Under the pieces are notes generated by a model. That model did not search any database, was not told where the DNA came from, and saw only the letters and a program-made list of their open reading frames with translations. A stretch of 64,000 nucleotides of DNA from Pohlia nutans (lineage: Eukaryota > Streptophyta > Bryopsida > Bryales > Mniaceae): contig CM040088.1 of NCBI GenBank assembly GCA_022496805.1, forward strand, positions 9,889,001 through 9,953,000, given 5' to 3'. The position numbers and the translations under genes are program-made. Positions 34,191 through 46,457 of the stretch are shown one piece after another. Positions within the stretch are counted from its first letter, which is position 1. Each line of letters starts with the position of its first letter.

Positions 34191-35621
34191 GGTACGTTTA
34201 CTGTGTGGACCCTAAAGGACCGGAGCATTTTTCCTCCAAAAACACTTCAATGCTGCCATTTTTATTTCCCCATGCAAATATTCCAAAAAAAATAAAATTT
34301 AAATAACCTTCTAACCGTAAGATCTTGTCCCAAACTACTTGAAAAACACTCACAACAAATTTCGTTGAATTTGACCGCATGGATTGCAAGATAATTAGGT
34401 TTGACGGAAAAAAAACACTGCAAAAAATAACACCTACTCAGAAATTTCAGATGTGTTTGACCATGGCTACATCAGAAAGACTTCACTACCGAAACTTGTC
34501 GCACTTCACTTTCACATTCTATATGATGTTACTTTTTTGTGTACCAATTTTTGTTGCGTTTGGAGATGTTTATGATGTTGAATAACACGTCCTTCTCATT
34601 GCTATTTTGAGCTATTCCAAAGTTGGTGAGTGCTTTTGGTCACACAAGACAAGGAAAAAGAAACATTTTCCACGATTTTAGTTAGTGAAAAGAGACGGGT
34701 TTGCTTGTAGTGAATTGTACTATTGCGGCGAGGTTGTGGATATATGTCATAACATTCAGTAGCATGCATTGTCTCTGCCTGGGCTTTACAGTAGATGGTG
34801 TGGAATATTCCACATCCAACAGTACTTCATCAGTAGCTAAGTGGACAGGTGGAGGCTCAAGGTGATGAGCAGAGAGTGCATGAAGGAAAGGCAGTGGGCA
34901 TGAAGGCTACTGAATGTTATGGTGGCCATGTGGGTCGCTCAGCTCTCGGAGACTGTTCCCAGATCTGTCCGATTGATACTCCGATAGAGGGCCGGGCCTG
35001 AAAAGGCTCCGCCTCACCACACATGTACTGTAGCTGTACAGTGAGGCAAGTTCCGACGAGAAAACTGTCCGGGGACTGAAGGTAGTCGTCGTGCGGGGCC
35101 CAACTGCCCAGCAGATGGACCGGTAAGTCGTAAGTTACTAGCACATTGTTTATCAGTTGACCTAACCTTGTGTGAGGTTAGCGTTTCAATTCCTACCAGT
35201 TGATATCAATTATATATTATGTAGTTTAGGTATTAGGTAAATTATCCAATTATTCCACAATTCAAAAGCTATCCTATTACTGTAAGCTGTTAGTAGTTCC
35301 GCCACAAATGAATTCATTTTTTTTTCAGATTGTGCCACGTGTATCTTTCTTATCGGTTGTGACCCATGAAAATAAGCACGTGGATTGCGGGAAAGTTGAC
35401 GTGGAACTCTAGGGGTGTTTTCCACAATTTGAAGCTGTCCTATTTGTGCCACTATATATTAGTATTTTAAAAGTGTACATATCAAAAAAATTAATGTAAA
35501 ATACTGATCCATAGTGATTACAAAATGGCACATATAACCTGGTGACCATAGAATAGCAAGGAGAAGTGACCTTTAGTGATATTGTTAATGGTGAAGTGAA
35601 TAAAGTAACAATCAGCCATCT
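34191..35621. other. Intergenic DNA with a CACTA MITE fragment
   Basis: No gene supported. 34622-34712 is the right half of the CACTA MITE family (TTGGTGAGTGCTTTTGGTCA ... TTGCTTGTAGTG). The GC-rich part at 34917-35144 carries CCGATTGATACTCCGATAG and resembles promoter-type DNA seen at 27400 and 31900, but no coding frame follows it convincingly. Confidence 0.4.
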
Positions 35622-35625
35622 TTAA

Positions 35626-35954
35626 CCTCTAAAGGACTATGAAGATGCATTGTGTCCTTGGAGTTTTCTTCAAACCCCAATATACTCCTTCGATTGCACC
35701 TACACTTAATTTTTTCAACTAGAAAAGTAGTAGTGATCTAAGTTGAGAACAAGAATATGTCATCCGATCTATGATAGAAGTTTCGACTTGTTTGAGAAAA
35801 AAAATTGATTGCTGGGGAGTCAAATTTGGAACAAGGCGGTTACTGTTAGTTGATGTTCCTACAACTGTTGTTGGAGGTTTCTATGTTCATGCATTTCCTT
35901 GCCTCTAACACTTCACTAGTAGATACCACTAAAAAAAATATAGTTCCTTAGGGG
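35626..35954. mobile_element. TTAA element (329 bp)
   Basis: Left end CCTCTAAAGGACTATG, right end ATAGTTCCTTAGGGG, with TTAA at 35622-35625 and 35955-35958. No coding capacity. Confidence 0.65.
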
Positions 35955-35958
35955 TTAA

Positions 35959-37811
35959 GGGGAAAAAATACATGAATTGGAGTATAATAAATCCTCAATG
36001 TCCATTTGATTACAAAAGCAATAAAAAGGTTTCAAAGATGGCCAAGTTCAAAGAGGTGCCACCATTTCTATATGTAGAGTTGATTTTTTGCAAAAAAAAT
36101 TTTGGTTGAAAAGAAGTTTAGGGATTTCATTATAATTTGTCCTAATTGTGCAAGTGATGTAGGAGCCTTTCTTCAAGTTGATCCATGGAACATATCAATT
36201 GATGTAAAGACTTGTTTATTGTCACGCAATGACTCCTATCAAACAAGTTGTCTATAAGAATCTTGACCACACTAGTGTCTTATTGTGCCTCCCCTTTTTA
36301 ACACTACAATAATATTGTACACTTTCTGTTCTTTTCTTCATTATAAAAGTTAAAAATAACAAAAATTTCAATTTGTAATCCACCCATAACAAAAATGATA
36401 CATTTCACTGTATGTAAAAATTTGTCATTGCAACTTTGCAAGAAATAAAGGAAATGAAAAAATAGATTAATCCAATTTTAGATACAGTAGAGTTATCAAA
36501 AAGTCTTGAACCTTGTTTTGATTTCAAGATTTTAGCTATCAAACTTGCAGTACTACTTCTTCAAAAATATTTGAGTTAGAGGAGAACTCTAGTGTGTTGA
36601 CAATGTGCAACGTTTTTTAATTCAACTATCTACACAGAAAAAGCCATGCATTAGTAGAAAGGTAGTTTTGGCACCAAGGAATAATGTCAGAGCATGGTGC
36701 CCAAAGGCACTATAATTGACATTCGTTTGATGTCGACAGTGAACTTGGGCACCAAACTCTAGCACTATTAATAGGTGCCCAAAAATAATGCTATGTCAAG
36801 GAAGAAAATTTTCTCCTTTTATTTCGACCCCTTGATGAGTTAGAGAGGACAACTATAATAGGATGTATTGTACATTACCTAAGCATCTTTTCAAGTCTTT
36901 GTTTTAGGTCATTTATTAATAAATTTCTGAAGCTTCATCATTTTTACATATAGTATCCAAATAACACATTCTTTAGTGTATCAAATCCTCTTTCATTTTC
37001 TAACACTAGATGACAAATGGGGGTTTTTTTGCGACATTCTATTTAAGACACTCATGTGTATGTCTTTAAAACTTTCATCCTTGTGTGTGTATTAAAAAGG
37101 ATTTTAAAAATTCATTCTTGAAGACATTCTTGTGTACCGGTACATATCTTAACCCCTAAGGGACGAAGGCTATTTTAAGTGTTTTCAATACACTGTCTTG
37201 AAGAATTTTTTTCAACATTCTAGTTATAAATTGAACTTCAAATTGAACTTTTTTGACACTGTAGGATCTTTTAGAAATGCTTATGAGCATCATACTGGTG
37301 AACTTGTAGAAGATTTCATCGTTTAGATTTCCGGATTATAACGTTTTTTCGAAGAAAAGTCACTACAGGCTAATGGTCTGATATGGGTACCCCGGTTACG
37401 CGTACCATATGTGCGACTGTGTGTAACTCATTTTATGCGTGCCAAAAATTCCGTTTTTAACATAGTGTATGCGGCTCCTACTATGTCATCTATAACACCA
37501 TCTAATTTTTGTAATTTTTCAATATTTTTTCCTTACCAAATTTTTTTTTTTCTAAATCACACTAATTCAGGAGGGGTACCCATATCAGGCCATCGGCCTA
37601 CATTGATTTCAAAAACTGAACTGGAATTTCACTTTATCCAGCAATTACTAGATTTTGAAGTCCCACATTGTGTACAATTTGAAATTCTATAGCTACTGGA
37701 AGACAAGAATGACTGTGCATGCGAAATCTCACAATCAGATCTGCAACAGCTGATTCTAAAGAGCCTTTGTAAGACCAGACACTTGTTGTAGCAAATCAAT
37801 TCAATTATTAA
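35959..37811. other. AT-rich intergenic DNA
   Basis: No gene supported. TTAA followed by CCCCTAAGGGACGAAGGC at 37149 looks like the left end of another TTAA element; its partner is not certain. A frame at 37411-37692 has no recognisable domain. GCACCAAG / GTGCCC-type repeats near 36670-36780 form a weak foldback. Confidence 0.35.
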
Positions 37812-38203
37812 CCCCTAAAAGGATATGCATACGAAGTTGCTGCAGAGGTTTACATTTGTACTTATATATTGAAGACTAGAAAATGATGCTGTGATGGTGA
37901 ATTCTTTTGTAGACGTCAATGTCAATACCATTAATGGTATATATTTTTTTCAAAATTTTTGGAGTAATTTAGAGAACCTCTACCACTGCCTGTATATGCT
38001 GCAAATACGTATAAATGTGCACAATAGACTCCATAGAATACACATAGTGATTCCAATTTTTTTTCCGAAGGTTTCATAATTTTCTTCATCTTTGAGTCTT
38101 TCTTTTGCTTTTTGGTTGTTTCAAGTAATAAGCATTGCAAGGTGCCTCAATTCATGGTACAATCCCAGCCGAGGCGACATTCCATCCTCAGGGCCCTTTA
38201 GGG
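37812..38203. mobile_element. Possible TTAA element (392 bp)
   Basis: CCCCTAAAAGG after TTAA (37808-37811) and CCCTTTAGGG before TTAA (38204-38207). The terminal match is short, so this pairing is tentative. Confidence 0.45.
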
Positions 38204-38545
38204 TTAAGAGCATCGAATGAAATATGAAAATACTAAAAGAAATGGAAAAATGAAAATTAAGAAATTTGTAATATTAAGAACTTCACACTAAATTTTTATT
38301 GAGAAATTATAAAATATTGAAGGATTATCCAAAATTTCAAAAAAAAAAGTTACAAATTCATTAAAATTCTGGCAAAATTAATAGATTGCCAAATTCATGA
38401 ATTGAAAACTTGGAATATTGGCACATTAAAATTGGTACATATCGGCACATTAATTTTTTTAAATAAAATGAATTGATAACTAAAATTTTCTATTAAAAAA
38501 ATGAAAAATAGAAATCAAATTACATTATGAAATTTGATGAATTAA

Positions 38546-39124
38546 CCCCTAAACGTCCCAGGGTATCCCCAGAATTGATAGTTTGAGAAAAATCATTATA
38601 AAATGCTATTTAGAAGAATATTTCGGAATTATTATACAAACGAAAGTTGTAGATATTGAATTTTAGGTTCCATCCGTACGGTTAGATTCACTAACGCCAT
38701 CACTAATATTTTATTATAAATTTTCAAAGTTATAATTAAAATTTCCTTCTAAATTTGATTACAAAAAAAATATTGATATTTCTTGAGTGAAATTTGTTGG
38801 AATGGATTTGAAATGAGATACTCTTGAAATGGTGATTTTTTGAAAATTTTGTGTTACTTCAATTTATGACCTCATTTTAGCAAGCTGACTTTTGAACTAA
38901 AGTCAATGCAATTTTGGCTTGGTCAACTGCTTGACATACTTGCACATTTGTAATTTAAAAAAAATATGTACACTAGTACCACCAAATCCAACCGTTAGAT
39001 AGGACAATAACTTCATAAAGTATTTTCAAAGAATTGAATGAGTTTCATCCATGAAATAATGTGAGTGTAGTGTGAGTTGGAATCTGTTCGTCGTCCAGAA
39101 ACTGGACGCTGGGACGTTTAGGGG
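38546..39124 (+). mobile_element. TTAA family C element copy 1 (579 bp)
   Basis: A perfect 16-bp terminal repeat (CCCCTAAACGTCCCAG) lies between TTAA at 38542-38545 and 39125-39128. The right subterminal part has a small palindrome (GTCCAGAAACTGGAC). No coding capacity. About 80% of the sequence is recognisable again at 52248-52822. Confidence 0.9.
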
Positions 39125-39128
39125 TTAA

Positions 39129-40907
39129 GAACTTGATGATGGAAAAGTTCATGTAACTATAATTACACAATTAGTCTCCACAAATTTAGTTTAGCAAATT
39201 GATATTTAAAAGTTTGTATTGATCTTTTAAAAAACTTGCTTAGAACATATCTATTCAAAACATAAGAAGGTTTAAAATTATTGATTCTCAACCAATTTTT
39301 TTTACAAAATTTCTTCACGGGTTTTCTTTTAAGTAAAGCATCAACACTTAATTTTTTGTTTTCATTGGAATTTTAGTGCCTAATTTATTTATTTGAACAG
39401 TTGTAAGAAACTAAATTCAAAGTTGAAGTATGGACTATATATTTTCATCATACCGTGTTTGCAATAAGAAAATTTTACCTTATAGTTTCGCTTAAATATT
39501 CTATATATAACGAAAATCATCTCATGTATGCAATGCACAATTTTTGAAGTTGAAATATGATTTAATGAATTTAATCAAAAAAGAATGTTTGTGATTTTTT
39601 TATCAATTTTTTTACAATTCAAAGTTTTAAAATTCAAAGTTTGGAAATAAATATTAATAATGGTTATGAGTATGGTATAATAATAATCATAATCATAATA
39701 AATATTTTATAAATATAAATATAAATAAATATAAATATAAACATAATTTGGAAAGGTTTCTGAAATTACTTAGAATTACTTGAAATTACTTAAAATTACT
39801 CAATAGCAGTAACCTTCACCTTCCACTGTCTGGACAAGTACATGCTTCTCTTTGGCAGTTTGTGGTTCCAGAGATTGGCAGGTTACTTTAGTGGTAAAAT
39901 ACTTTTCAGGATAATAAAGTAATTTTGTCAAATTTTATTAATATTAATTTTTTGACATTTTCTTTGACAATATTTAAGACTCATTTAAAAACACATCTTA
40001 GGAAATTTTAAGTCACACTTAAAACAATGACTAAGACATATTTTAAGATACAATTTTTGTGCATTAAATAGTGTTTAAAAACACTCCCATTGGTCATAGT
40101 GTAATAAGTACATACCAAAATTTGGTGAGTAAAATAACAGGAAATATGTTGAACAGTGAAAGTATCTATTTTGGATGTTCCTACCTTATGGCCTTACCAC
40201 ACAAGTGGAAAGCAAGTGAGATGAAAAATATTGACTAGTGCTCCCAAGTAGCACACTACCACTCGAGAGAAAAGGAAACATTTTCTTAACAATAATTCAC
40301 ACTAGTTACTTCTAAGTCTAGTTTAGTTTTGGGAATCATATGTTGCACCTTTTGGGTGACATGCAAAGAAAGACATTTGTGAAACAGTACTTCCAGGCAC
40401 TACTCCAGAAGAAGAGTAGCCAGGAAAGGTATTCAAAAAACTCGGTAGGGCAAGCTCGGTGGAACAGTCGGTGACTGTGGTAAGAGCATCAGTGAGTACG
40501 TGAGTCGGTACAGCGGAAGAGTTACTCAGTTCTAATTCTTTAAAAAATGAGAAATGATTTCCCTGGGCATTAAAATATTTGTTAATTCTGAACAACAACA
40601 GTGTCCCTGACAGTGGAGCACTGCCGGACCCCCTGGCTATGTGATCCTGTCGTCAATTCATGCTAACTTAGCTTGCCATCATCAACACATGATACAATTG
40701 TGTGGCACTGTACAAGATGCCAACCAAGGGGAGGCTTTGTAACTACGGTATAGTAAGACCATCGCCCAATGGCTATGAAAACAAAACTTTTCATGAATAT
40801 GATAATTTAATGCCTCATTTATTTATAAAATTATGCCTAAAAGTATTCTGGCCACGTACTCTACAAGTCCCATAAATAACAATTCCAGTTAGTTGGCTCC
40901 TGCTGGA
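39129..40907. other. AT-rich intergenic DNA
   Basis: No gene supported. A four-unit tandem run of GAAATTACTT-like decamers lies at about 39758-39803. A 91-codon minus-strand frame at 40323-40598 lies downstream of the acidic-protein gene copy 3 and could be part of its transcript, but has no recognisable domain. Confidence 0.35.
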
Positions 40908-41072
40908 TCATTCGCCTTCGTCATCTTCGTCACTGTCATCGCTTTCATCGTCTTGAGCTGGTGGCTGGCGAGGTCTGGGATTCCACAGTTCTTCGCACTC
41001 CTCATCGCTGAATGTCATGCTTGGGTGGAGCTCGATCCAAGGAGCAAGGGCGGATTCACCGGGGGCATCCAT
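40908..41072 (-). CDS. Short acidic protein, copy 3, diverged (54 aa)
   Basis: From the ATG at 41072 the product keeps the family plan: a head with APWIELHPSMTFSDEECEEL, a short linker with Pro and Arg, and a tail of Asp/Glu/Ser ending DEDDEGE. The shared pattern with copies 1 and 2 is (I/V)xLxxxxTxxDxEx..., then an acidic tail. It lies on the same strand 7.8 kb away and lacks the clear flanking homology of the other two. Function unknown. Confidence 0.45.
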   Translation of the reverse strand: MDAPGESALAPWIELHPSMTFSDEECEELWNPRPRQPPAQDDESDDSDEDDEGE

Positions 41073-41456
41073 TTGAAATTAAAGCAATAAAAGGGACTCA
41101 GAGAATCTAAACAGAGTGCGTGCTAGCTAGCGTTCTGTCACAAGAAACTAATAAAGTTAAAAGCTTCTACAGCAAAAAACTCAGTCTGCTACATACATAT
41201 GCTCAAAGATAGCTCGCTGGAAGCCACAAACTTAGGTGCTGTGCTTAAAACCAGGAACTTGCACGGTCGATCTGCGAAACTAAGTTCTGTGAAATTGCAG
41301 CTGGTTTTGATCAAAGTAATAATGGGTGAAATCAATGTCTATAGCAAGAGACTAAAAGAGAGAGAGAGAGAGATGAGTAACTATAATGAATTGCAATACT
41401 GGAGCTCTTACTTAGTACTGATATCCAACAGCTAGTAATATAACCAGAAGTAGATT

Positions 41457-41521
<65 letters not shown>

Positions 41522-42377
41522 AGCAATGGAAGTTACTAGCTACAAATGCAATGCTACCCTGCAGTGACTGTGCCAACAGTGGTGGTGTGAAGTTTGCAAA
41601 CTAAGACCCCGAAGAACAGTCATTGCAAGGCAGTGGCATGGCCTGTGGTAGAGCTGCAGCAAAACACACAAGGCCCGGAGTATGAAATAGGCTGAGAAGA
41701 TGGACCACTCCAGGCCTTTAAGTACTATTTTCTTTTTTCTTTTTACATTGTATTGGTGCGTCCTTATTGTCCTCATTCAGATCTCCAAAGCACTTTCTAG
41801 TGCCCAGCACGACGGCAACCTCTCAACAGTACGTGTACTCCATATATACCGATATCGGCTCTCAACAGTGTATTCCATACCGATATCGGCAAAGAGCTTT
41901 ACGATATAATTGGATTTGAATACTGGGGCGCCCGGTTTCCGCGCTCACCGACGATGGATGGAAGGACTGTCTCTGTCTTGTAGCTATTTTTGCTCACCCA
42001 AGGAGGCCGTAAGTACCGTATAATTTTGTAATGAGTCGAATCTGTGGTATCGGAACGACATCGGGCGTACCTTACGTGAATCCAGAACCACCGTTGTTTT
42101 CTTTCACGCCACACGAGGCTCCCTCGTATGTGCAAACGTAGTATCTCACGAAGCTTCTTGGAAAAGAGACTGAACAGACAGTCCCACACAGTGTTTTTCC
42201 TGTGTTTTTTTCCTTGAAGCCCAACTGGCAACGTAAAAAAATTTGGGAAAGAATATTTGGCGAAATCTTAAGCTTACAATCATATTTTCATAAAAAAAAA
42301 TCATATTCCGGTGGTTTTCTTCACAAAAAATGTAGAGAAAATCTGGCAAAAAAATTCAAATTTTCTCATTTTTTTCC
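41073..42377. other. Upstream region of acidic-protein copy 3 and intergenic DNA
   Basis: Two CCGATATCGG palindromes at about 41850 and 41880 and a (GA)n run lie here. No other gene is seen; a 110-codon minus frame at 41899-42231 has no recognisable domain. Confidence 0.35.
41460..41518. repeat. (GA)n microsatellite
   Basis: Twenty-nine GA units. GA runs are frequent in plant promoters and 5' UTRs; this one is about 390 bp upstream of the ATG at 41072. Confidence 0.95.
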
Positions 42378-42381
42378 TTAA

Positions 42382-42922
42382 CCCCTAAATGACAAAGGGG
42401 GTAAGGACAAAACCTAAATGTGTTATAAACTGTTACTTCTGCAACTTTGATGAAGTTTGGTTCAAATGAAAAAATGAGAAGCATGGTGCTTAGTAATTAT
42501 CCGTATGGTCAGACATCCAAAAATAGTTTTAGATACTCATGTAATGAATTTAGAAGCATTAACCATTTAAAATTCGCCAAAGTTATAAATTTTGTTTTTA
42601 GAATTTGAAATTTGGTATGATTGGTTAAAATTAGACATTCTATTCTAAAATTTAAAAAGGAAAAATTTTCAAATGAGAGAACATCATTAGTTTCCCAAAA
42701 TAGTAAGTTTTATAACACCAGGACAATATTGAGGTCTTTGTCTTTGAAAATTCCCTTAGTGAACCTCAATATTGGAAATGAAATGTATCAAACAGCACTA
42801 GCACATAATCTCGACCCCCAATTTAGACAAAAAATAAAAACTTGAAAAATGTCATTTTATGCCCATGGGCAGTCACTGTTGTTGGGCTGCGACCAGAAAA
42901 TGGTCGATCGGGCATTTAAGGG
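42382..42922 (+). mobile_element. TTAA family A element copy 2 (541 bp)
   Basis: Left end CCCCTAAATGACAAAGGGG, right end CGATCGGGCATTTAAGGG, between TTAA at 42378-42381 and 42923-42926. A subterminal palindrome GACCAGAAAATGGTC lies near the right end. The same length as the copy at 52827-53367. Confidence 0.88.
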
Positions 42923-43039
42923 TTAACAAAAGAGAAATGCCATATTTTGTAAAAAATCTGGCGAAATATAGCCAGAAAAAAAAAACGCTGGTCCCACTCC
43001 CACCTCCAAGAAATCCAGCCCCGACTCTAAATCCCCCTT

Positions 43040-43240
43040 GACGTTAATGCAAGCACTATTCACTCATGGCCCCATTTTTTGAAATTTCCATTTTTGGGCA
43101 CCCTAGGGTCATTTTTTGGATTTTGCTTTTGCAAAAATCCCCTTGGGAACTTTAAACCCTTGGAAGAGGGGATTGTTTTTTAAGGTGGGCCCCTACATGT
43201 ACAAAGTAGGGGGCAGTTTTTTTCCTCTTGCATTAACGTC
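43040..43240 (+). mobile_element. Short TIR repeat, family E copy 3
   Basis: GACGTTAATGCAAG at the left and CTTGCATTAACGTC at the right are exact complements. CTCTAAATCCCCC just left of it (about 43026-43038) is the outer end defined by copy 2. The body has the family core. Confidence 0.8.
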
Positions 43241-44626
43241 CTAAGAAAGAACAAGGGACCACTTGAATTCTTAATATTGTGATTGATGGAACATAGGTAT
43301 TGTAGTGATCCAAGTTGAGTTTACATTGAAATCATATTTTTAGAACATGCACTACCCTCCACAACAGAGACTCATAGCATTGGAGGTTGCCATCGGTAAG
43401 AGCAAGTAGGATGAAGTCGGTGTGAAGCAATTTTCCACATAGTAGTCACAAGGGATGGAAAAATGAGGCCCGACACAATAGGTTGTGGCTCTCAACTCTC
43501 TGGTTGTGTTTAAAAATCATGGCAAAAGGTTGCAGTGTGCTTTTTAAAGAAGATCATAGTTGCATCTCATTTTCTTATAAGCCTCCACTTGCTAAAATTT
43601 GTTGATGTTTGTCGGGTTTGAATTGAAATCTGGTGAATCACACTAGGGTCTCAACTAGGGTGAAAATTACTGGTAGATGCAGCCGGCCCCTGACATGGTC
43701 CTGGTGAACGTTTGTTTAGGTTGCAAAGGGTTTTGCAGTCCTTATGAATGAAAAGTTCATTTGGAATCCTACATGGGCAAATTGGCATAATTGATAATGT
43801 TTTCATAGTTTTTAATTCAAATAAACTTAAAATAATCTAAACATGATCTAAACATGATATAATATGGTTAATTGATATCAAATCCAATTGAAACCATCTT
43901 CAATGCTACAATGGCTCGAACAACAATGATTCAAACTCTCACTTTGAACATTATTCAAGCCATTTTAACATTGAAGATGATTTCAATTGGATTTAATCTT
44001 AATTATCAAAATAATTTTACCAAGTCCTCTTTCTAATCTACATTATAATTTTTAAAAACTCTAAAATTCAAATTAAATTCACAATAAATTGAATAAACAT
44101 TGCTACAGTTTTAAAACTTTACCCTATCAAATTTCCAAACGTAAATATGATATTTCCCACCATCGTCAACTTTATTTTCATTGTTGAAATTTACACTTTC
44201 ATTTACTATATTATTTAAAGTTTACAGAGTTCATCCAATTATGTCTTTTCAGTTTTTGATTAGACATTTGGCAAATTCAATCATACATCATAAACATAAA
44301 ATCTGTTTAGAAAGACAATCTACGATGGCCATACAGAGCTAGGTGGGTGCACATAAAGAGAACTCCTTCTGTCCAATATTAAGCTTTTCGATTCCTTGTC
44401 AATTTGTCCATTAAAACCTTCTTGTTAGCTCAAAATACTATTCCTACACACTAAGGGTTCACACCATTGTGCTCACTGTCCATATCATTGTCCATATCAT
44501 TGAAGGAGTTAAATCATTTATTCTTCAGGGTACACGAAGCTTAGTATGGGACAAAGCAGCATTAATTAATCACATACATCATACACATAAGGAGAGATGT
44601 TATTGAAAGTAAGATTTGGAAGTATA
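43241..44626. other. AT-rich intergenic DNA
   Basis: No gene seen. A loose inverted pair around 43885-43915 and 43960-43995 (AATTGAAACCATCTTCAATG and its complement-like sequence) suggests a decayed foldback. Confidence 0.35.
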
Positions 44627-44630
44627 TTAA

Positions 44631-45200
44631 TCTTTAAACGCCCAAACAACCATTTTTTGTCGCCACACATATTTAATGGGCTGCCCAGAACAAAAAAAAC
44701 GAATTTGAAAAAAAATAAAAAAATAAAAAATACTACATCAAGTTTACTTTCCAATGCACTTTGAATTATGTCAATTTGAGTTAACCCTTAAACGTCAAGG
44801 TAAGCCCCATGGGCTTATTTGAAAGAGAATAATCAAGAAAAAAATAGATTTTCTCAACCAAATCAAGCGTGGATTGGTGCGTTGGAAAGCTACTGAAAAA
44901 GCAATCTAGATTGCAAATTTGCGCCTCATTTGAGAGATTGTGGAATCGTTGGTAAGCAATCAAAGTTATGAAATTGAACAAGTTTTTGAGGTTGGGGCAG
45001 CTGAGATGCCGCAGTGCTACAATACTACAGTGCTGGCCAGTAGTGTCCCGTAGAGCCGTTTTCTTTTTTTTCCTCCGAAAATTTAGATGCCTTCCGGGCT
45101 GCCCCGCCCAGGCCCTCTTGACGTTTAAGGGTTAAACTCCACCCGCGAGAATATTTCAAAGTGGATCACCTCAACATTGTCTTAGTGTTATAAAGTGTTC
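44631..45200 (+). mobile_element. TTAA family B element, truncated, interrupted by another TTAA element
   Basis: Starts TCTTTAAACGCCCAAACAAC after TTAA (44627-44630), and follows the family B copies at 45917 and 47022. After base 44780 the match is broken by the 347-bp insertion at 44785-45131 and resumes with ACTCCACCCGCGAGAAT until about 45200, where it diverges. Confidence 0.75.
44785..45131. mobile_element. TTAA element (347 bp) inserted in a family B element
   Basis: A 15-bp perfect terminal repeat (CCCTTAAACGTCAAG) lies between TTAA at 44781-44784 and 45132-45135. The uninterrupted family B copy at about 46064 has a single TTAA at exactly this point, so the insertion duplicated TTAA precisely. 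Confidence 0.92.
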
Positions 45201-45916
45201 AATGAACACTACTTTGACCGTTATCAAAATTATTTACCTCACGTCCAACAATTAAAATAAAAATATCTCTATATTTTAGAGACACATTATGAGGAGAACC
45301 ATGAGTGGAGTTGTTTCTGTATCCTCATCTCCATTTGAGGTCTTGTCTCTAAAGTTTTAGGGATGGAGAATATCCGGTGGGAATGCTCTTAGTACAAATA
45401 TCAGTACTGTACATTATCCATTCTATAGATGGCATCTTGAAAAGAAAGAAGTCAGGTTGAGCCATTTTTTGAATATTTTAGTTTTTTAATTATTATATGT
45501 CAAAATGTTTCATATTTAGTTTCTTATTTAATCACTTGTTCATTTGTCCTTTCAAGATGAGATAATCCCAATCCATTTTCTATCTTTTTATATAATACAT
45601 ACTATTGATGTGATGTTTTTGTATAAAAGCTCGGTATACAAGGGGGAGTTTGTACTCTCTCATCTTTTTCTGGCAAGTAAATATGTCTTGAGGAAAAAAA
45701 TGTAGACATGTCATGGCTAAAAGTATTATTTATTTAATTCTTAAATCAAAGGATATTTCATCAAAGTTCTAAATAATTAAGTCATTGTTTGACAAAACCA
45801 CTCCATGTTCGTACAAACGGATCCTATATCCATCAAACTCAAATAATGATTTCTTAAGCCAACTTTGCTATGATCTACAAGTCCTCACTAAAATTTGAGA
45901 CCGGACACAACATTAA
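45136..45916. other. AT-rich intergenic DNA
   Basis: No gene seen. GGTGGGAATGCTCTTAG at about 45379-45395 resembles the end of the MITE family at 27553 and 55765. Confidence 0.35.
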
Positions 45917-46453
45917 CCCCTAAACGCCCAAACGACCATTTTCTGGTCGTTGCCCGAATCTAACGGGCTGTCCGGAATATTTTTATTTTTTTTTGAAAAA
46001 TAAAAAATATTTTAAAATACTTCAAGTCTACTTTCCAACCTAATTTGAATTATGTCAATCCAAGTTAAACTCCACCCGGGAGAATTTTTCAAAGTGAATC
46101 ACTTCAAAATTGTCTTAGTGTTATAAAATTTGCTATTTGGGGAAAGTAATGATGTTCTCTTCATCATTTCTTTTGCTTTTTTAAAGTTTACAATAGATGA
46201 ACCAAATTTAACCAATCATACTAAATTTTAAATTCTAAAAGTGAAACTTAGAATCTATACAAATTTTCAAAGGTTAATGCTTTTAAATTCATTAAAAAAA
46301 TATCTAAAGTTATTTTTGGAAGTTTGACCGTACGGATAATTTGTAGAGATGATGCCCTACATTTTGTCTATTGAACCAAACTTCATCAAACATATGGAAG
46401 GCACATATTATAACACTCTATGTTTTGTTCAATACCCCTCGGGCTTTTAGGGG
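45917..46453 (+). mobile_element. TTAA family B element copy 1 (537 bp)
   Basis: Left end CCCCTAAACGCCC with the subterminal palindrome CGACCATTTTCTGGTCG; right end CTCGGGCTTTTAGGGG. TTAA at 45913-45916 and 46454-46457. It provides the empty site for the insertion at 44785-45131. Confidence 0.88.
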
Positions 46454-46457
46454 TTAA

